64,000 nt of DNA, taken from Bog-159 sp963707465. Lineage in GTDB: Bacteria; Acidobacteriota; Terriglobia; Bryobacterales; Bryobacteraceae. The stretch covers positions 310,001 through 374,000 of the forward strand of contig CAVPQK010000024.1 in assembly GCA_963707465.1 (NCBI GenBank), in the 5' to 3' direction. Shown here piece after piece: positions 17,286 through 26,068 of this stretch; position 1 is the stretch's first letter; each line of letters starts with the position of its first letter. The position numbers were made by a program, and so were the translations under genes. The notes beneath the pieces were generated by a model, which saw only the letters and a program-made list of their open reading frames with translations, did not search any database and had not been told where the DNA came from.

Positions 17286-17912
17286 ATGACTGACATCGTG
17301 GTGGTGGCTAAGGGCATGTTAGCCGGACTGGCTATCTCGGCGCCAGTCGGACCGGTCAACATGTTGTGCGTCTCGCGGACCATCACTAAAGGACGTGTGG
17401 CGGGCATCGTCTCGGGCCTGGGTGCGGGTGCGGCCGACACGATCTACGGGGCGATCGCGGGCCTCAGCATCAGCTTCATTATCGCGTTCATCATCCGGGA
17501 GGAGTTTTGGATACGCTTGGCCGGTGGAATCCTGCTGGTTGGAATCGGTCTGTGGTATTACTTCCGGAAGCCGCGCTCGCTCAGGGAGGAAAGAGAGGGC
17601 GACTCGGGACACTCGGCTTTTGTCACTGCTTTTCTATTGAACCTGACAAACCCCACCGTTGTACTTTCGTTTCTCGCAATTCTCACGGCGCTAGGTTTAG
17701 AGCGCCACAAGGCCTGGACGCAGGATCTCGCCCTGGTGCTCGGAATTTTTCTCGGGGCCATGCTATGGTGGACGGCGCTGGTCGCAATCAGCAGCCACTT
17801 TCGCGACCGGTTTAGTAGCCGCGCCATGGTTTGGATGAACCGCGTCGCCGGGATAGCCATTGGCGGTTTCGGCCTGGCCACGCTGATCCTGGCGGCGGCG
17901 CGGCGGCACTAA
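17286..17912 (+). CDS. LysE/RhtB-family translocator
   Basis: A 208-aa inner-membrane protein with about six transmembrane segments. The N-terminus KGMLAGLAISAPVGPVNMLCVSRTITKGR is the standard LysE/RhtB signature (AxxPGP-like, here APVGPV), followed by GLGAGAADTIYGAIAGL and FLLNLTNPTVVLSFLAI, both typical. Family members export amino acids or related small molecules. It stands alone between a divergent small secreted gene and a convergent short gene, so its substrate is open. The start is the ATG at 17286; the frame stays open upstream but without family similarity. Confidence 0.88.
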   Translation: MTDIVVVAKGMLAGLAISAPVGPVNMLCVSRTITKGRVAGIVSGLGAGAADTIYGAIAGLSISFIIAFIIREEFWIRLAGGILLVGIGLWYYFRKPRSLREEREGDSGHSAFVTAFLLNLTNPTVVLSFLAILTALGLERHKAWTQDLALVLGIFLGAMLWWTALVAISSHFRDRFSSRAMVWMNRVAGIAIGGFGLATLILAAARRH

Positions 17913-17966
17913 AATCGTGATTCATGCCCATCACGATCTGCGAGGCGCTACCGAACCTTTCCATTC

Positions 17967-18164
17967 CTAGCTTGAAACCTTCGAGAGAACCTTTCGAATC
18001 CTGGCGATGTCTTCATGGGAGGGTGGCCAGTCCGTGTCGCAGGTATTACAGTGGAACACCAACGCACCGGTTTTCAGCGCTTCTTCGAATCCTTCCCGAC
18101 TGAATGTGACTGTCTGGTCGTGGTCGTTCGGACAAACAATCTCGAAATCGATCCGGTCGCTCAT
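17967..18164 (-). CDS. Hypothetical protein, 65 aa, CxxC motif
   Basis: A short acidic protein starting MSDRIDFEIVCPNDHDQTVTF and containing FHCNTCDTDWPPS, so a CxxC pair plus one upstream Cys that could bind a metal or form a disulfide. The last residues (ARIRKVLSKV) look helical. The fold resembles small rubredoxin-like or zinc-ribbon proteins, but only three cysteines are visible, one fewer than a full site. No function is known to me. It lies 38 bp downstream of a secreted-protein gene on the same strand. Confidence 0.55.
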   Translation of the reverse strand: MSDRIDFEIVCPNDHDQTVTFSREGFEEALKTGALVFHCNTCDTDWPPSHEDIARIRKVLSKVSS

Positions 18165-18202
18165 AACCCATGGTAACGCGAATGGCGATCGCCATTGCTG
18201 CC

Positions 18203-18931
18203 CTACATGAGTGGGGCCACCGTTCGATCCGACCATCTGCCGGCGGGAACCATGAATACGTCGATTGGTTCGGGAGCGCCTCCGAACTGTGGATTCAGCA
18301 TGACGGGAGAGTTGGGCAGATCCGCGCCCCAAACGGCACCGTCCAGCAGGGGAGTGTAGAACATTAGGTGAGCCATCCAGTTGTGGCGGTCGTTATCGGT
18401 CAGGTACTGGTCTTTCGACATCATGTAAGACATGGCGCCGGGCTCCAGGGGCGGCAGCTCTTGCTTTATGAATGTCTTGATGCCGTCGATCATTTGAGCT
18501 TTGGATTGACCGGCCAATACCATCTCAGTTCTTTTATAGGTCATGGGCAGGATGGAGCGGGCAGCCGGCGGATTGAAGCATACCGGACCTCGAATTCTAG
18601 GGTTCCAAAAATTAGCACCAGCCGCACCATCGAATGGGGACATCCACCCCCGCTCCACGACGCACACGAAACCGTTCTTACCCTTGACCGCGGCTTCGTA
18701 GCCATGCCGTCCAAGGACGAGGACGTCGGCATCCCGCGAGATTGCCTCCGGCGCCGCACTACGCGCCAGGGCAATTTCGGCGTTTCGATCCGCCATCAGA
18801 TATTGCTCAAGCGGAGCCATGCTCGGATAGCGTTCTTTGGCGCCCTGTGCCTGCGCTTGCCAGCACCCGCCCAGCACGAGGGCCAGCCCAAAAGCTGCCG
18901 ATGCGATTACTTTGACTATGGTTTGGTTCAT
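18203..18931 (-). CDS. Secreted protein of unknown function
   Basis: A 242-aa protein with a signal peptide (IVKVIASAAFGLALVLGGC, then WQAQAQG). The cysteine in LVLGGCWQ is in a lipobox-like setting, so a lipoprotein is possible. The mature domain contains SMAPLEQYLMADRNAEIALARSA, VLVLGRHGYEAAVKGKNGFVC and PMTYKRTEMVLAGQS; I do not recognise a named family, though similar exported proteins are common in Acidobacteriota. A G-rich stretch (GGGGGG) sits 5 bp before the start ATG at 18931. It is followed on the same strand by a 65-aa gene and preceded by a LytTR regulator. Confidence 0.7.
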   Translation of the reverse strand: MNQTIVKVIASAAFGLALVLGGCWQAQAQGAKERYPSMAPLEQYLMADRNAEIALARSAAPEAISRDADVLVLGRHGYEAAVKGKNGFVCVVERGWMSPFDGAAGANFWNPRIRGPVCFNPPAARSILPMTYKRTEMVLAGQSKAQMIDGIKTFIKQELPPLEPGAMSYMMSKDQYLTDNDRHNWMAHLMFYTPLLDGAVWGADLPNSPVMLNPQFGGAPEPIDVFMVPAGRWSDRTVAPLM

Positions 18932-18983
18932 GGATTCCCCCCGGACATTATGACACTCATACATACCGGATGTTTTGAGCTAG

Positions 18984-19793
18984 TCAAGACGGATTTGCGA
19001 TCAACCTCCGCATCGTCTCTCGATAAGTTCGTCCCGAGCGAAGCTGAGTGCCGCGGGCGAGAGTTACCAGATATTCCGAATGGGATGCGGGCTGCACAGT
19101 GCGGATACGTTCGGTATTCACGATTACAGAACGGTGAATTCGGACGAAGCGGGCCGGATCGAGGCGCTTTGCCATCTCCGCCATGGCTGCCTCCACGAGA
19201 TGGCAAGCCGGCCCCGCGTGCAATTCCACATAATTCCCCGCCGCCTTTAACCAATCCATATCTTTGGTGTCCACGAAGCTCCTGCCCCTGGCGCCTCGCA
19301 CCGCGATCCTATTCAAGTACGCTGGCCGGCTGGCGATCCGCTCCAGGGCCTCAAGCACCCGCGCATCCGCTCCTTGCGAGCCACCGCGAATTCGGTTTTT
19401 GGCGCGCTGCAGAGCCTGGCGGAACCGCTGCGGCGTGAACGGCTTCGAAAGATAATCGGTGGCGTTCACCTCGAAGGCCTCGACTGCGTAGTGGTCGTAG
19501 GCGGTCACGAATACCACGGCGCCGGGCAATTCCGCTCCGGCCCGGCGCAAGGCGGCGAGACCATCCATCTCCGGCATCTGCACATCCAGGAGGATCAGAT
19601 CGAAGCCGCCGGCCAGCATTAATTCGACCGCCCGTTTTCCGTTCCCGGCCTCCGCGATGAGAGAGATCTCGGCATCTTGATCGAGAAGCATCCTAATCCC
19701 CTGGCGTGCCAAGGCCTCATCGTGTGCTATCAGAGCGCGCAGGCCGCCGGGCGAGGCGCGGATCTCGTCGGGTTCAGCAAGGCGACCAGTCAA
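18984..19793 (-). CDS. Orphan LytTR-type response regulator with altered receiver
   Basis: About 269 aa: a CheY-like receiver (about 18-140) and a LytTR DNA-binding domain (about 165-269, with VRGARGRSFVDTKDMDWLKAAGNYVELH and FVRIHRSVIVN). The phospho-acceptor is the Asp in LILLDVQMPEMD (about 70), and VFVTAYDHYAVEAFEVNATDYLSKPF gives the conserved Thr and Lys. The acidic pair near the N-terminus reads IAHDE rather than the usual IVDDE, so one magnesium ligand is His. No histidine kinase gene is adjacent. Start choice: the TTG at 19793 is preceded by a strong GAGGAGGAGGGG; an ATG at 19835 lacks a ribosome site. Confidence 0.85.
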   Translation of the reverse strand: MTGRLAEPDEIRASPGGLRALIAHDEALARQGIRMLLDQDAEISLIAEAGNGKRAVELMLAGGFDLILLDVQMPEMDGLAALRRAGAELPGAVVFVTAYDHYAVEAFEVNATDYLSKPFTPQRFRQALQRAKNRIRGGSQGADARVLEALERIASRPAYLNRIAVRGARGRSFVDTKDMDWLKAAGNYVELHAGPACHLVEAAMAEMAKRLDPARFVRIHRSVIVNTERIRTVQPASHSEYLVTLARGTQLRSGRTYRETMRRLIANPS

Positions 19794-19986
19794 ATGCAGG
19801 TACCCCTCCTCCTCAGCAGTACAGCGATTCTGCATCTGCGACTGGCGGTTTGGCAATAGACAGCGGCTAACTTGTTTCTATACTGATAAACCTCTGTAAT
19901 GAAAAGGCTTGTCGGCCCATCTAAAGCCGGCTAAAGAACCGAAGCCCGACGGGATTCCGGGATGAATCCGAACACCGTTCGGAGTC

Positions 19987-21108
19987 TCAGAGCAGCAGCA
20001 CGTCGAGCCGGTGTGCGTGGACCATGTTCTCGCAGGGGGACCACTCAAAGACCGTGAAGCGCCCGTCCTGTGATGCCACCAGCGCCACGGCATCGCGCTG
20101 ATCCTGGATGAATTGGGCTGCCGATAGGTGCCTCGTGCCACCGAGTTGCTCCGGATGCGCGAGGACTGGCCTGTCATTTTCTACTGGCTCCGTCAGCGTG
20201 ACTTGCTCGACCGGTGGCCAACCCCTCCGCCGAGCGATCTTCGCCCCAAACCCGAGGAGTTCATAACGGTCGGTAAGCACAACTGCGCCATCCACCGCCG
20301 TCAACCCGGCCACGGCGGCTACCGTGGGGCCAAGCCCCTGCGCTTGAGCCGGCCCCTGCCGGCTCAACTCGGCGAGTTCGCAGAACGGCGGCGAGACCGC
20401 ATAGGGGATGGGCTGCACGATGGACTCGCGCCATGATTCGGTACCTGCCGGAACCACGAGTAGAGAACCGCCACGTCCGTGTACACGCATCGAGACCGCC
20501 AGTTGCACCATGGCGTTCACAGACTGAACCCACGAGGCTGGCGAGTCGAACCCCAATAGCGATGTAAGCAGCGCCGGGCACTCGGGCCGGCTGGAGGCGC
20601 GCTCGTCCACCACTTTGATTTGATCGCCTTCGAGCACCGCAACATTGACGAACTTGCGCGCTTCGTCGCCGCTGTGATGCTTGACCACCAGCAGGCCGGG
20701 CGCCGCCACTTCGAGCACGAAGCACAAGACCGGAATAGTGCGGGTGGTCCCCCAGACGGACAGCCCGCCCTGGCCATGCCAAACACCCAGATGAACCCCA
20801 GGGCTTTCGACGGCGGGCGACACCCGCGTAAGCGCGGCCGGAGTGAGCGGCAGAAGGCGTTCGAGAATGAGCGGATGCCCGGCCTCCTCCCGCGAAAGGA
20901 ACGCCAGGGAGATTCTCGGTGGAAAGCCCTCTTCGCGCCGCAAGCTTGCCCAGAAGGCGGCGTCAATGATGGCCTCGATGGTCTCCGCGTCAGGCAGGGG
21001 CGCCAAGTGCTCTTGACCACGGCGGACTGCCTCGTCCCGATGGCGTGCGAAGTAGGCGTGCAGTTTCGGCGAAACGGTTCGGGCAGCGGCGTAGGGGTCG
21101 CGTTTCAT
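19987..21108 (-). CDS. Putative diadenylate cyclase-like protein with N-terminal sensor
   Basis: About 373 aa. The C-terminal part carries the two hallmarks of DisA/CdaA-type DAC domains in the right order: DGAVVLTDRYELLGFGAKI (about 273) for the DGA motif and GGTRHLSAAQ (about 324) for the GTRHR motif, followed by the DAVALVASQDGRFTVF strand pair. The third motif residue (RHR) is Leu here. The upstream half (PPRISLAFLSREEAGHPLIL, GVHLGVWHGQGGLSVWG) resembles the probable sensor domain called DACNV, from memory. If active it would make c-di-AMP. No membrane segment is visible. Start uncertain: ATG 21108 (chosen) or GTG 21183; neither has a good ribosome site. It stands alone. Confidence 0.7.
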   Translation of the reverse strand: MKRDPYAAARTVSPKLHAYFARHRDEAVRRGQEHLAPLPDAETIEAIIDAAFWASLRREEGFPPRISLAFLSREEAGHPLILERLLPLTPAALTRVSPAVESPGVHLGVWHGQGGLSVWGTTRTIPVLCFVLEVAAPGLLVVKHHSGDEARKFVNVAVLEGDQIKVVDERASSRPECPALLTSLLGFDSPASWVQSVNAMVQLAVSMRVHGRGGSLLVVPAGTESWRESIVQPIPYAVSPPFCELAELSRQGPAQAQGLGPTVAAVAGLTAVDGAVVLTDRYELLGFGAKIARRRGWPPVEQVTLTEPVENDRPVLAHPEQLGGTRHLSAAQFIQDQRDAVALVASQDGRFTVFEWSPCENMVHAHRLDVLLL

Positions 21109-21296
21109 CGGGAGATCGGGCACTGTGACAGCGTACAAACGCGGCGGACCCGCACAAGCTGAGGCCTCGTCCAGAATGCGCACGCCGGCAAGATCACGGC
21201 GCGAATGGCTCGCGCCGCCAAACGACCCTCATTATAGATGATTGTATATGCTGCGAATAGGAAGGTGCCTCGTGCCTGCCCGTGCCTTCGGTTGGG

Positions 21297-22955
21297 TCAA
21301 TAGAGCAAGAATGACCAGAGTTGGTCGCCGGTGGCCGCGATCAGGTACTGATGGCGATCCAGCATGAACGTTTGCGGGGCATTCGTGACTTCGCCGATGT
21401 GCGTGTGCCACAGAGGTTGGCCGGTGAAGACGTCGTGCGCCACCAGGTTGCCGCCACCGTCGCCCGCAAACAGCAGCTTGCCGGCGGTGGTCAGCAGTCC
21501 GCCGCCGCCACCATCGCCATAATATGGACGCTTCCAGACCACTTTGCCGCTTTTGTAATCGATGGCGGTGAGGAAGCTGCCACCCGACCCGACCTGCGCC
21601 TCTTCCTTGCCGCCCAGGCCCATCGATCCGCGTGGGTCGACATCGGTCAGGTAAAAGAGCGAATAGCCGTTGTGCTGGGCCACATAGAGCCAGCCGGTAT
21701 CGGGAGAGAAGGCGGCCGGTTCCCAATTGGTGACTCCGTCGGAAGTGGGCGAAACCAGCGATCCGGCGACGGTGGCGTTCTTCTCCGGGTCGTAGATGGG
21801 AGCGCCGCGCTGATTCAGGCCTTTGGCCCAATTCGTGAACTCACCGTATTTACTGGTCACCAGGTGCTCGCCGGTCAGGCGGTCGAGAGTGAAATAGTAG
21901 CCATTGCGTGCGGCGGTCAACACCAGCTTGCGCATTTTGCCGTGGAATTCGGCGTTGACCAGGATGGGCGTCTGCGCCGAATCGTAATCGTGCATGTCGT
22001 GCGGCGAGGTGGAGTAATACCAGGCCAGCTTGCCGGTATCGACGTTGACGGCCACAATGGCGCAGGTAAACAGGTTGTCGCCGGGGCCGCGCGTACCGGT
22101 GGTGAAGGCCGGGGTCGGGTTGCCGGTGCTGAAGATGTAGAGCTTGGTTTCCGGATCGTAGACGCCCGGAACCCAGGCCTGGCCGCCGCCATGGCGGGCC
22201 GCATCCAGGCTGCCCCAGGAATCCAGGCCAGCGTCGCCTTTGTGCTGGGGCACAGTGTAGAACTTCCATTGCACTTGGCCGGTTTCGGGATCGAAGGATT
22301 GGACGAAGCCGGGGGCGTCGATATCGTTGCCGGTGCCCACCAGCACGTGATTTCCGACGACGACCGGAGCTGGCGTGGAGAAATAGCCTTGCGACAGATC
22401 GGCAATCGGCTTGTGCCAGATCTCCTTGCCGGTCGTGGCATTGAGCGCGACGAGGTAATCGTCCGGCGTCTCCATATATAGGTTCTTGTGCCACATGCCC
22501 AGGCCACGATTACCGATGTGCGTGCCACCCTTGGTCTTCCAGAAGTAGTGCCACAGCTCAGTGCCGTCGCGCGCGTCCACGGCCCACGCGTTATCGGGCA
22601 TGGTGAAGTAAAGCACTCCGTCCACTTCGAGCGCCGAGGCTTTGATGGTGCCGCCGCCTACGTTGATGTCACCGGGGCCTTCCCCGCCTACGATCACGCC
22701 GGGGCTGCCGAAACGATTGTGCGCCCCGGGTGTGACGTGCGTCATCCAGGCCAAAGTCAGATGCGCGACGTTCGCCTGCTTGATCTGATCGAGGGCGCTG
22801 TAGCGCTTGCCGGTGTAATCGCCGCTGTAAGTCGGCCAGGAATTGCCGAGCGGCTTCAGCAGATCGGCCGGGTCGAGCCCGCTGGGAGCCTGGGCGATGA
22901 GCAATGCCGGAACCAGTACCATCGGCGCGGTGAAAATTAATTGGCGGCGTCTCAT
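21297..22955 (-). CDS. PQQ-dependent alcohol/sugar dehydrogenase-like protein
   Basis: A 552-aa periplasmic quinoprotein with a signal peptide (MVLVPALLIAQAP). It opens with SWPTYSGDYTGKRYSALDQI, the standard first strand of PQQ alcohol dehydrogenases, and has repeated propeller motifs (GTELWHYFWK, TGKEIWHKP, GKLAWYYSTSPHDMHDYDS). The Asp in HDMHDYD (about 320) fits the catalytic base position. There is no vicinal Cys pair and no haem motif. Its electron acceptor is probably the dihaem cytochrome encoded by the preceding gene, with which it shares a 4-bp overlap (ATGA). Substrate unknown; the subfamily looks like that common in Acidobacteriota. Confidence 0.9.
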   Translation of the reverse strand: MRRRQLIFTAPMVLVPALLIAQAPSGLDPADLLKPLGNSWPTYSGDYTGKRYSALDQIKQANVAHLTLAWMTHVTPGAHNRFGSPGVIVGGEGPGDINVGGGTIKASALEVDGVLYFTMPDNAWAVDARDGTELWHYFWKTKGGTHIGNRGLGMWHKNLYMETPDDYLVALNATTGKEIWHKPIADLSQGYFSTPAPVVVGNHVLVGTGNDIDAPGFVQSFDPETGQVQWKFYTVPQHKGDAGLDSWGSLDAARHGGGQAWVPGVYDPETKLYIFSTGNPTPAFTTGTRGPGDNLFTCAIVAVNVDTGKLAWYYSTSPHDMHDYDSAQTPILVNAEFHGKMRKLVLTAARNGYYFTLDRLTGEHLVTSKYGEFTNWAKGLNQRGAPIYDPEKNATVAGSLVSPTSDGVTNWEPAAFSPDTGWLYVAQHNGYSLFYLTDVDPRGSMGLGGKEEAQVGSGGSFLTAIDYKSGKVVWKRPYYGDGGGGGLLTTAGKLLFAGDGGGNLVAHDVFTGQPLWHTHIGEVTNAPQTFMLDRHQYLIAATGDQLWSFLLY

Positions 22956-23842
22956 TTCAGTGTCACGAGGTAGGCGGTTACGTCGTGGATGTCTTTGTCG
23001 GTGTAAACGGCCAGCAGATCGCGATGGGCCTCGATGGGATCGTGGATTTCAACCTTGGGCACGTCGCCTTCACGCTGGATGGTGCGCGTGGAGCCATCTT
23101 CGAACAAGACGGTGACCAGGAAATCGTCAATGCGGGCAAGGCGGCCTTCAATCCGCTCTCCCGATGGCAGGGTAACGATCACGGTGACAGCGCGACGAGC
23201 CGGCAGGTTGGCCGCCCGCTGAAACCGGCGGCGGCCTCCGGCGACCCAGACGGTTTGGAGAGCTTTCGGATCGGAGATGCGCGACGCGACGCCCTGTAGA
23301 TCGCCAGTGGCGGAATGGCAGCTCGCGCATTTCTGCGTGAAATACGCCTGCCCGGCTGCGGCATCGCCGACTAATATACTGGGAGCTTCCATGCCGACGG
23401 AAGGCGGCCGGCCTTGCGATCCCAGGGTTTCGATAACACCGCGAATATATGCCGCTACGGCCAAGCCATCTTCCTGGCTGATGGGAATCGCCGGCATGCC
23501 GGACTCGCGGCGGCTGCCCTGGATGATGGGCAGAATCAGCTCGCCGTTCTCGTCACTGAGCGCGACCTGGGAGCGCAGCAGATTAGGACCGCCGAGATCG
23601 CCTCCGCGTAGATCGACGCCGTGGCAGCCGGCGCAATTGACCCCATAAAGCGCTTTCCCGTGCGCGATTTGTGCGGGATCGGCGAGGGCGTGGTGCTCGC
23701 GCGCGAATCCGCCGCGGCGCACCGGCGCAGGCACCGTGGATTGGGGAGTTGCCGTGGCGGCCGGCGCCTGGGCCGTGGTGGGAGCGGCGCTCAGCGACAG
23801 CAAGAGGAGAACTGCGGCAGCAGAGAATTTCCAATTTTGCAT
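22952..23842 (-). CDS. Dihaem cytochrome c, partner of PQQ dehydrogenase
   Basis: A 296-aa exported protein: signal peptide (FSAAAVLLLLSLSAAPTTAQ), then two class I cytochrome c domains with haem motifs CAGCH (about 70) and CASCH (about 172). MPAIPIS and later segments supply a candidate Met ligand for the first haem. Between the second haem and the C-terminus there is a strand-rich insert (VTVIVTLPSGERIEGRLARIDDFLVTV) followed by VYTDKDIHDVTAYLVTLK, the usual final helix. It probably takes electrons from the PQQ dehydrogenase translated directly after it. The start ATG at 23842 is the one with a signal peptide. Confidence 0.9.
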   Translation of the reverse strand: MQNWKFSAAAVLLLLSLSAAPTTAQAPAATATPQSTVPAPVRRGGFAREHHALADPAQIAHGKALYGVNCAGCHGVDLRGGDLGGPNLLRSQVALSDENGELILPIIQGSRRESGMPAIPISQEDGLAVAAYIRGVIETLGSQGRPPSVGMEAPSILVGDAAAGQAYFTQKCASCHSATGDLQGVASRISDPKALQTVWVAGGRRRFQRAANLPARRAVTVIVTLPSGERIEGRLARIDDFLVTVLFEDGSTRTIQREGDVPKVEIHDPIEAHRDLLAVYTDKDIHDVTAYLVTLK

Positions 23843-24013
23843 GTTGTGTATATGAAGAAGAAGACGTTACGGCATCCGAATCGAAAGGAGGCTTCGCGAA
23901 ACGGTGGACGGAGGCTCCGCTGCCATTATAAACCGGCTGCGCGGGCGCTTTGGGACCCGTACTTCGCGTCGTACGGCTGAGCGTCGTTGCGACCGCTATC
24001 GCTGCCTGCGTCC

Positions 24014-24187
24014 TTACCGCGACGGATCTCTTCCCCGCGTGGCTTGGACGCCCTTTAGAATCGCGAGGCCGAACAGTATAATGGCACCCACCGCGATCCA
24101 ATGCGCGGCGACATGCAGCATAACGGCTCCATAGACTAGCCCGCCAATCAAGATCAAGAAGCCGGCAAGGTAAATTGCAAATGACAC
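24014..24187 (-). CDS. Small two-helix membrane protein
   Basis: A 57-aa protein consisting of two hydrophobic stretches (FAIYLAGFLILIGGLVYGAVML and WIAVGAIILFGLAILKG, each written here only in part of its extent) and a basic tail (QATRGRDPSR). The start is GTG at 24187, with AAGGA 7 bp upstream; the frame remains open further but without hydrophobic or ribosome-site support. Small double-spanning proteins of this kind are frequent in Acidobacteriota and have no known role. It is too short to assign. Confidence 0.6.
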   Translation of the reverse strand: MSFAIYLAGFLILIGGLVYGAVMLHVAAHWIAVGAIILFGLAILKGVQATRGRDPSR

Positions 24188-24543
24188 GGTGAGTCCTTTT
24201 TCACACCCGCGGCTCGGAAGCGCTGTTCGCCATCGAACATCGCCCAAATCCCGCATTTTTCCATCCAGAGTTAGTGCAGGTTGGAGGCCAAAGCTGAATG
24301 TATCCGAAAACTCAGCTAAAGCCGGAGGCACCCGCACGTTCGTGATTCGCCATGCAAGTCTTGCCGCCAATCAGGCAAGAATTTCCGCCAAACGCGAGCC
24401 AAACCGCGGGGGACGACAGTGGCGCTTGGTTAACTCGATACATGAACAAGTAGCCTTGCGCTCCGCCTGCCAAGGTACTTTAACCCGTACCCGTGGAACC
24501 CGCCGCGCTTGCGCCAGCCCGTAGAATTGATTGTGAGGGGACG
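24188..24543. other. Intergenic region, no gene recognised
   Basis: 356 bp between two divergent small genes. Open frames here are short and without protein-like composition. I see no RNA gene, strong hairpin with T-run, or repeat. Part of it must hold the promoters of both neighbours, but no box stands out. Confidence 0.5.
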
Positions 24544-25128
24544 GTGCGAGTATTGACTTCAGACGATGCACTCGAGGGGAAATCCGTCAAAACAACGCGA
24601 CTCACGCAAAAGTATTTGTTTCTGGTGCTGGCGGTGACGATCCTGGCGGTTCTGATGTTCCGTCACGACGGAATCATGCTGGCGATGGGGACAGTAGTGG
24701 TTCCACTGGGCTACGTGGTGGCGCGGCGCCAGATGGAAAAGGTTCGGCATCGGGAGACGGAAGACCGCCTCGTGATGCAGACCAGAGCGTACCTGCAGAA
24801 ATCCGAGCCGGCGCGCGGCGTGAGCGCCGCTCCCGCTATCGACGGACGGAAGCTCCCCACACAAGGCTTCCGGAAGTTCGAAGTAATCGCATTCCGCTTG
24901 CCGTTTGCCAACCTGCGGGTTTTCGACTTGTTACCTGGCCGGAATGCCATACGAAGTCTCTGCGAGCGGCCTTTTGCGGGCCGTGCCCAGTGCCTGCCCG
25001 AGCCTGCCTCCCTGCCGCTGAGCGAACTGGTAATGGCGGCTGGCACGCAGGGACTGGTGGCCGTCTCGGCGCCCCGGCGCGGCCGTCATAGAGTCCGCGC
25101 TTCTCGGGCCAGCGAACGAAGGCCTTAG
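24544..25128 (+). CDS. Hypothetical membrane-anchored protein
   Basis: About 194 aa. The N-terminal third has two hydrophobic segments (KYLFLVLAVTILAVLMF and IMLAMGTVVVPLGYVVARR), followed by a charged helix (QMEKVRHRETEDRLVMQ). The C-terminal part is Arg/Pro-rich and weakly protein-like, so the true gene could end differently if there is a frameshift. The start is taken as GTG at 24544 after GAGGGG; TTG at 24553 is an alternative. No family is recognised. Confidence is limited because only the first 100 residues look convincing. Confidence 0.45.
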   Translation: MRVLTSDDALEGKSVKTTRLTQKYLFLVLAVTILAVLMFRHDGIMLAMGTVVVPLGYVVARRQMEKVRHRETEDRLVMQTRAYLQKSEPARGVSAAPAIDGRKLPTQGFRKFEVIAFRLPFANLRVFDLLPGRNAIRSLCERPFAGRAQCLPEPASLPLSELVMAAGTQGLVAVSAPRRGRHRVRASRASERRP

Positions 25129-25287
25129 CCACGCAGGCCGCTAGCGGTTTCGGCCGCTCTATGGCGCCGCGCACTCCTATCGAACCGCGCCCAGCGGCTC
25201 TAACTCCGCGTTAGCGATTGCAATTATGGATCTCTCCGGTCCATGATTGTAGGTTGCTGTTAACCTCGTGCAGAAAGCAGGAGCCCA

Positions 25288-25983
25288 GTGCCCATTCCCG
25301 TTCTGAAGCCTACCTTAGCGCGTGACGAACAATTTGCAGGCGTGACCTATCACATCGAGGGCGAACTCGTTCCCGTCTTGCGTATCGAGCTAGGGAGTGT
25401 TCCCGTATACTTCGAGCACCATATTCTTCTTTGGAAGGAGCCCAGAACGCAGATCGGCATCAAGTCCTTAAAGGGCGGTTTTCGGCGGGTTATGGCGGGA
25501 ATGCCCATCCTGATGACCGAAGCCAGCGGTCCGGGGCAGATCGCTTTCAGCCGCGATGGCGCGGGACACCTTTTGGGAGTCCATCTCAACCGCGGAGAAG
25601 GAATCGAGATGCGGGAACACCAGTTTCTCGCCGCCACGGGCAGCGTTGAATACACCTTCACCCGGGTAAAGGGCGTATCCAATATGCTGATGGGCGGGAC
25701 CGGTTTTTTTATTGACCATTTTGAGGCCCAAGCCAATGAAGGTATTGTTTGGGTGCATGGATACGGAAATCTTTTCGAGGTGACACTGGGAAACGGCGAA
25801 CAGATTGACGTTGAGCCGGGCGGCTGGGTCTACAAAGACCGCTCGGTCCAGATGGAAACGCAATTCCAGAAATTCTCAACCGGATTGTTTGCGAGCGCCG
25901 CGCAAATCGTGTGCAACCGCTTTACCGGCCCGGGACGAGTTGGGATTCAGTCCATGTACATTCATATGCCGACCGCGGAATAG
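25288..25983 (+). CDS. AIM24 family protein
   Basis: A 231-aa protein of the AIM24/TIGR00266 type, a beta-rich fold without signal peptide or membrane segment. Indicative parts are HILLWKEPRTQIGIKSLKGGFRR near 50, ILMTEASGPGQIAFSRDGAGHL near 75, IEMREHQFLAATGSVEYTF near 110, FFIDHFEAQANEGIVWVHGYG near 145, and EPGGWVYKDRSVQM near 178. The family is widespread and binds membranes or mitochondria-like compartments in eukaryotes; its bacterial role is not settled. The start is GTG at 25288 with AGGAG 5 bp before it. It is followed, 85 bp later, by a small secreted protein gene on the same strand. Confidence 0.85.
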   Translation: MPIPVLKPTLARDEQFAGVTYHIEGELVPVLRIELGSVPVYFEHHILLWKEPRTQIGIKSLKGGFRRVMAGMPILMTEASGPGQIAFSRDGAGHLLGVHLNRGEGIEMREHQFLAATGSVEYTFTRVKGVSNMLMGGTGFFIDHFEAQANEGIVWVHGYGNLFEVTLGNGEQIDVEPGGWVYKDRSVQMETQFQKFSTGLFASAAQIVCNRFTGPGRVGIQSMYIHMPTAE

Positions 25984-26068
25984 CGGGTCGTCGAGGTGGG
26001 AGCCGACGTTTACAACCCTTTACAGTCCGGGAAGGTAGGATGGCGTCGAATGAATTGGAGGTAGAGAG

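Noticed and set aside
21321..22481. 386-codon open frame on the plus strand
   Set aside because: Antisense to the PQQ dehydrogenase; sequence is not protein-like.
24836..25174. 112-codon frame on the minus strand
   Set aside because: Overlaps the membrane-anchored hypothetical on the plus strand and lacks support for a start or motif.
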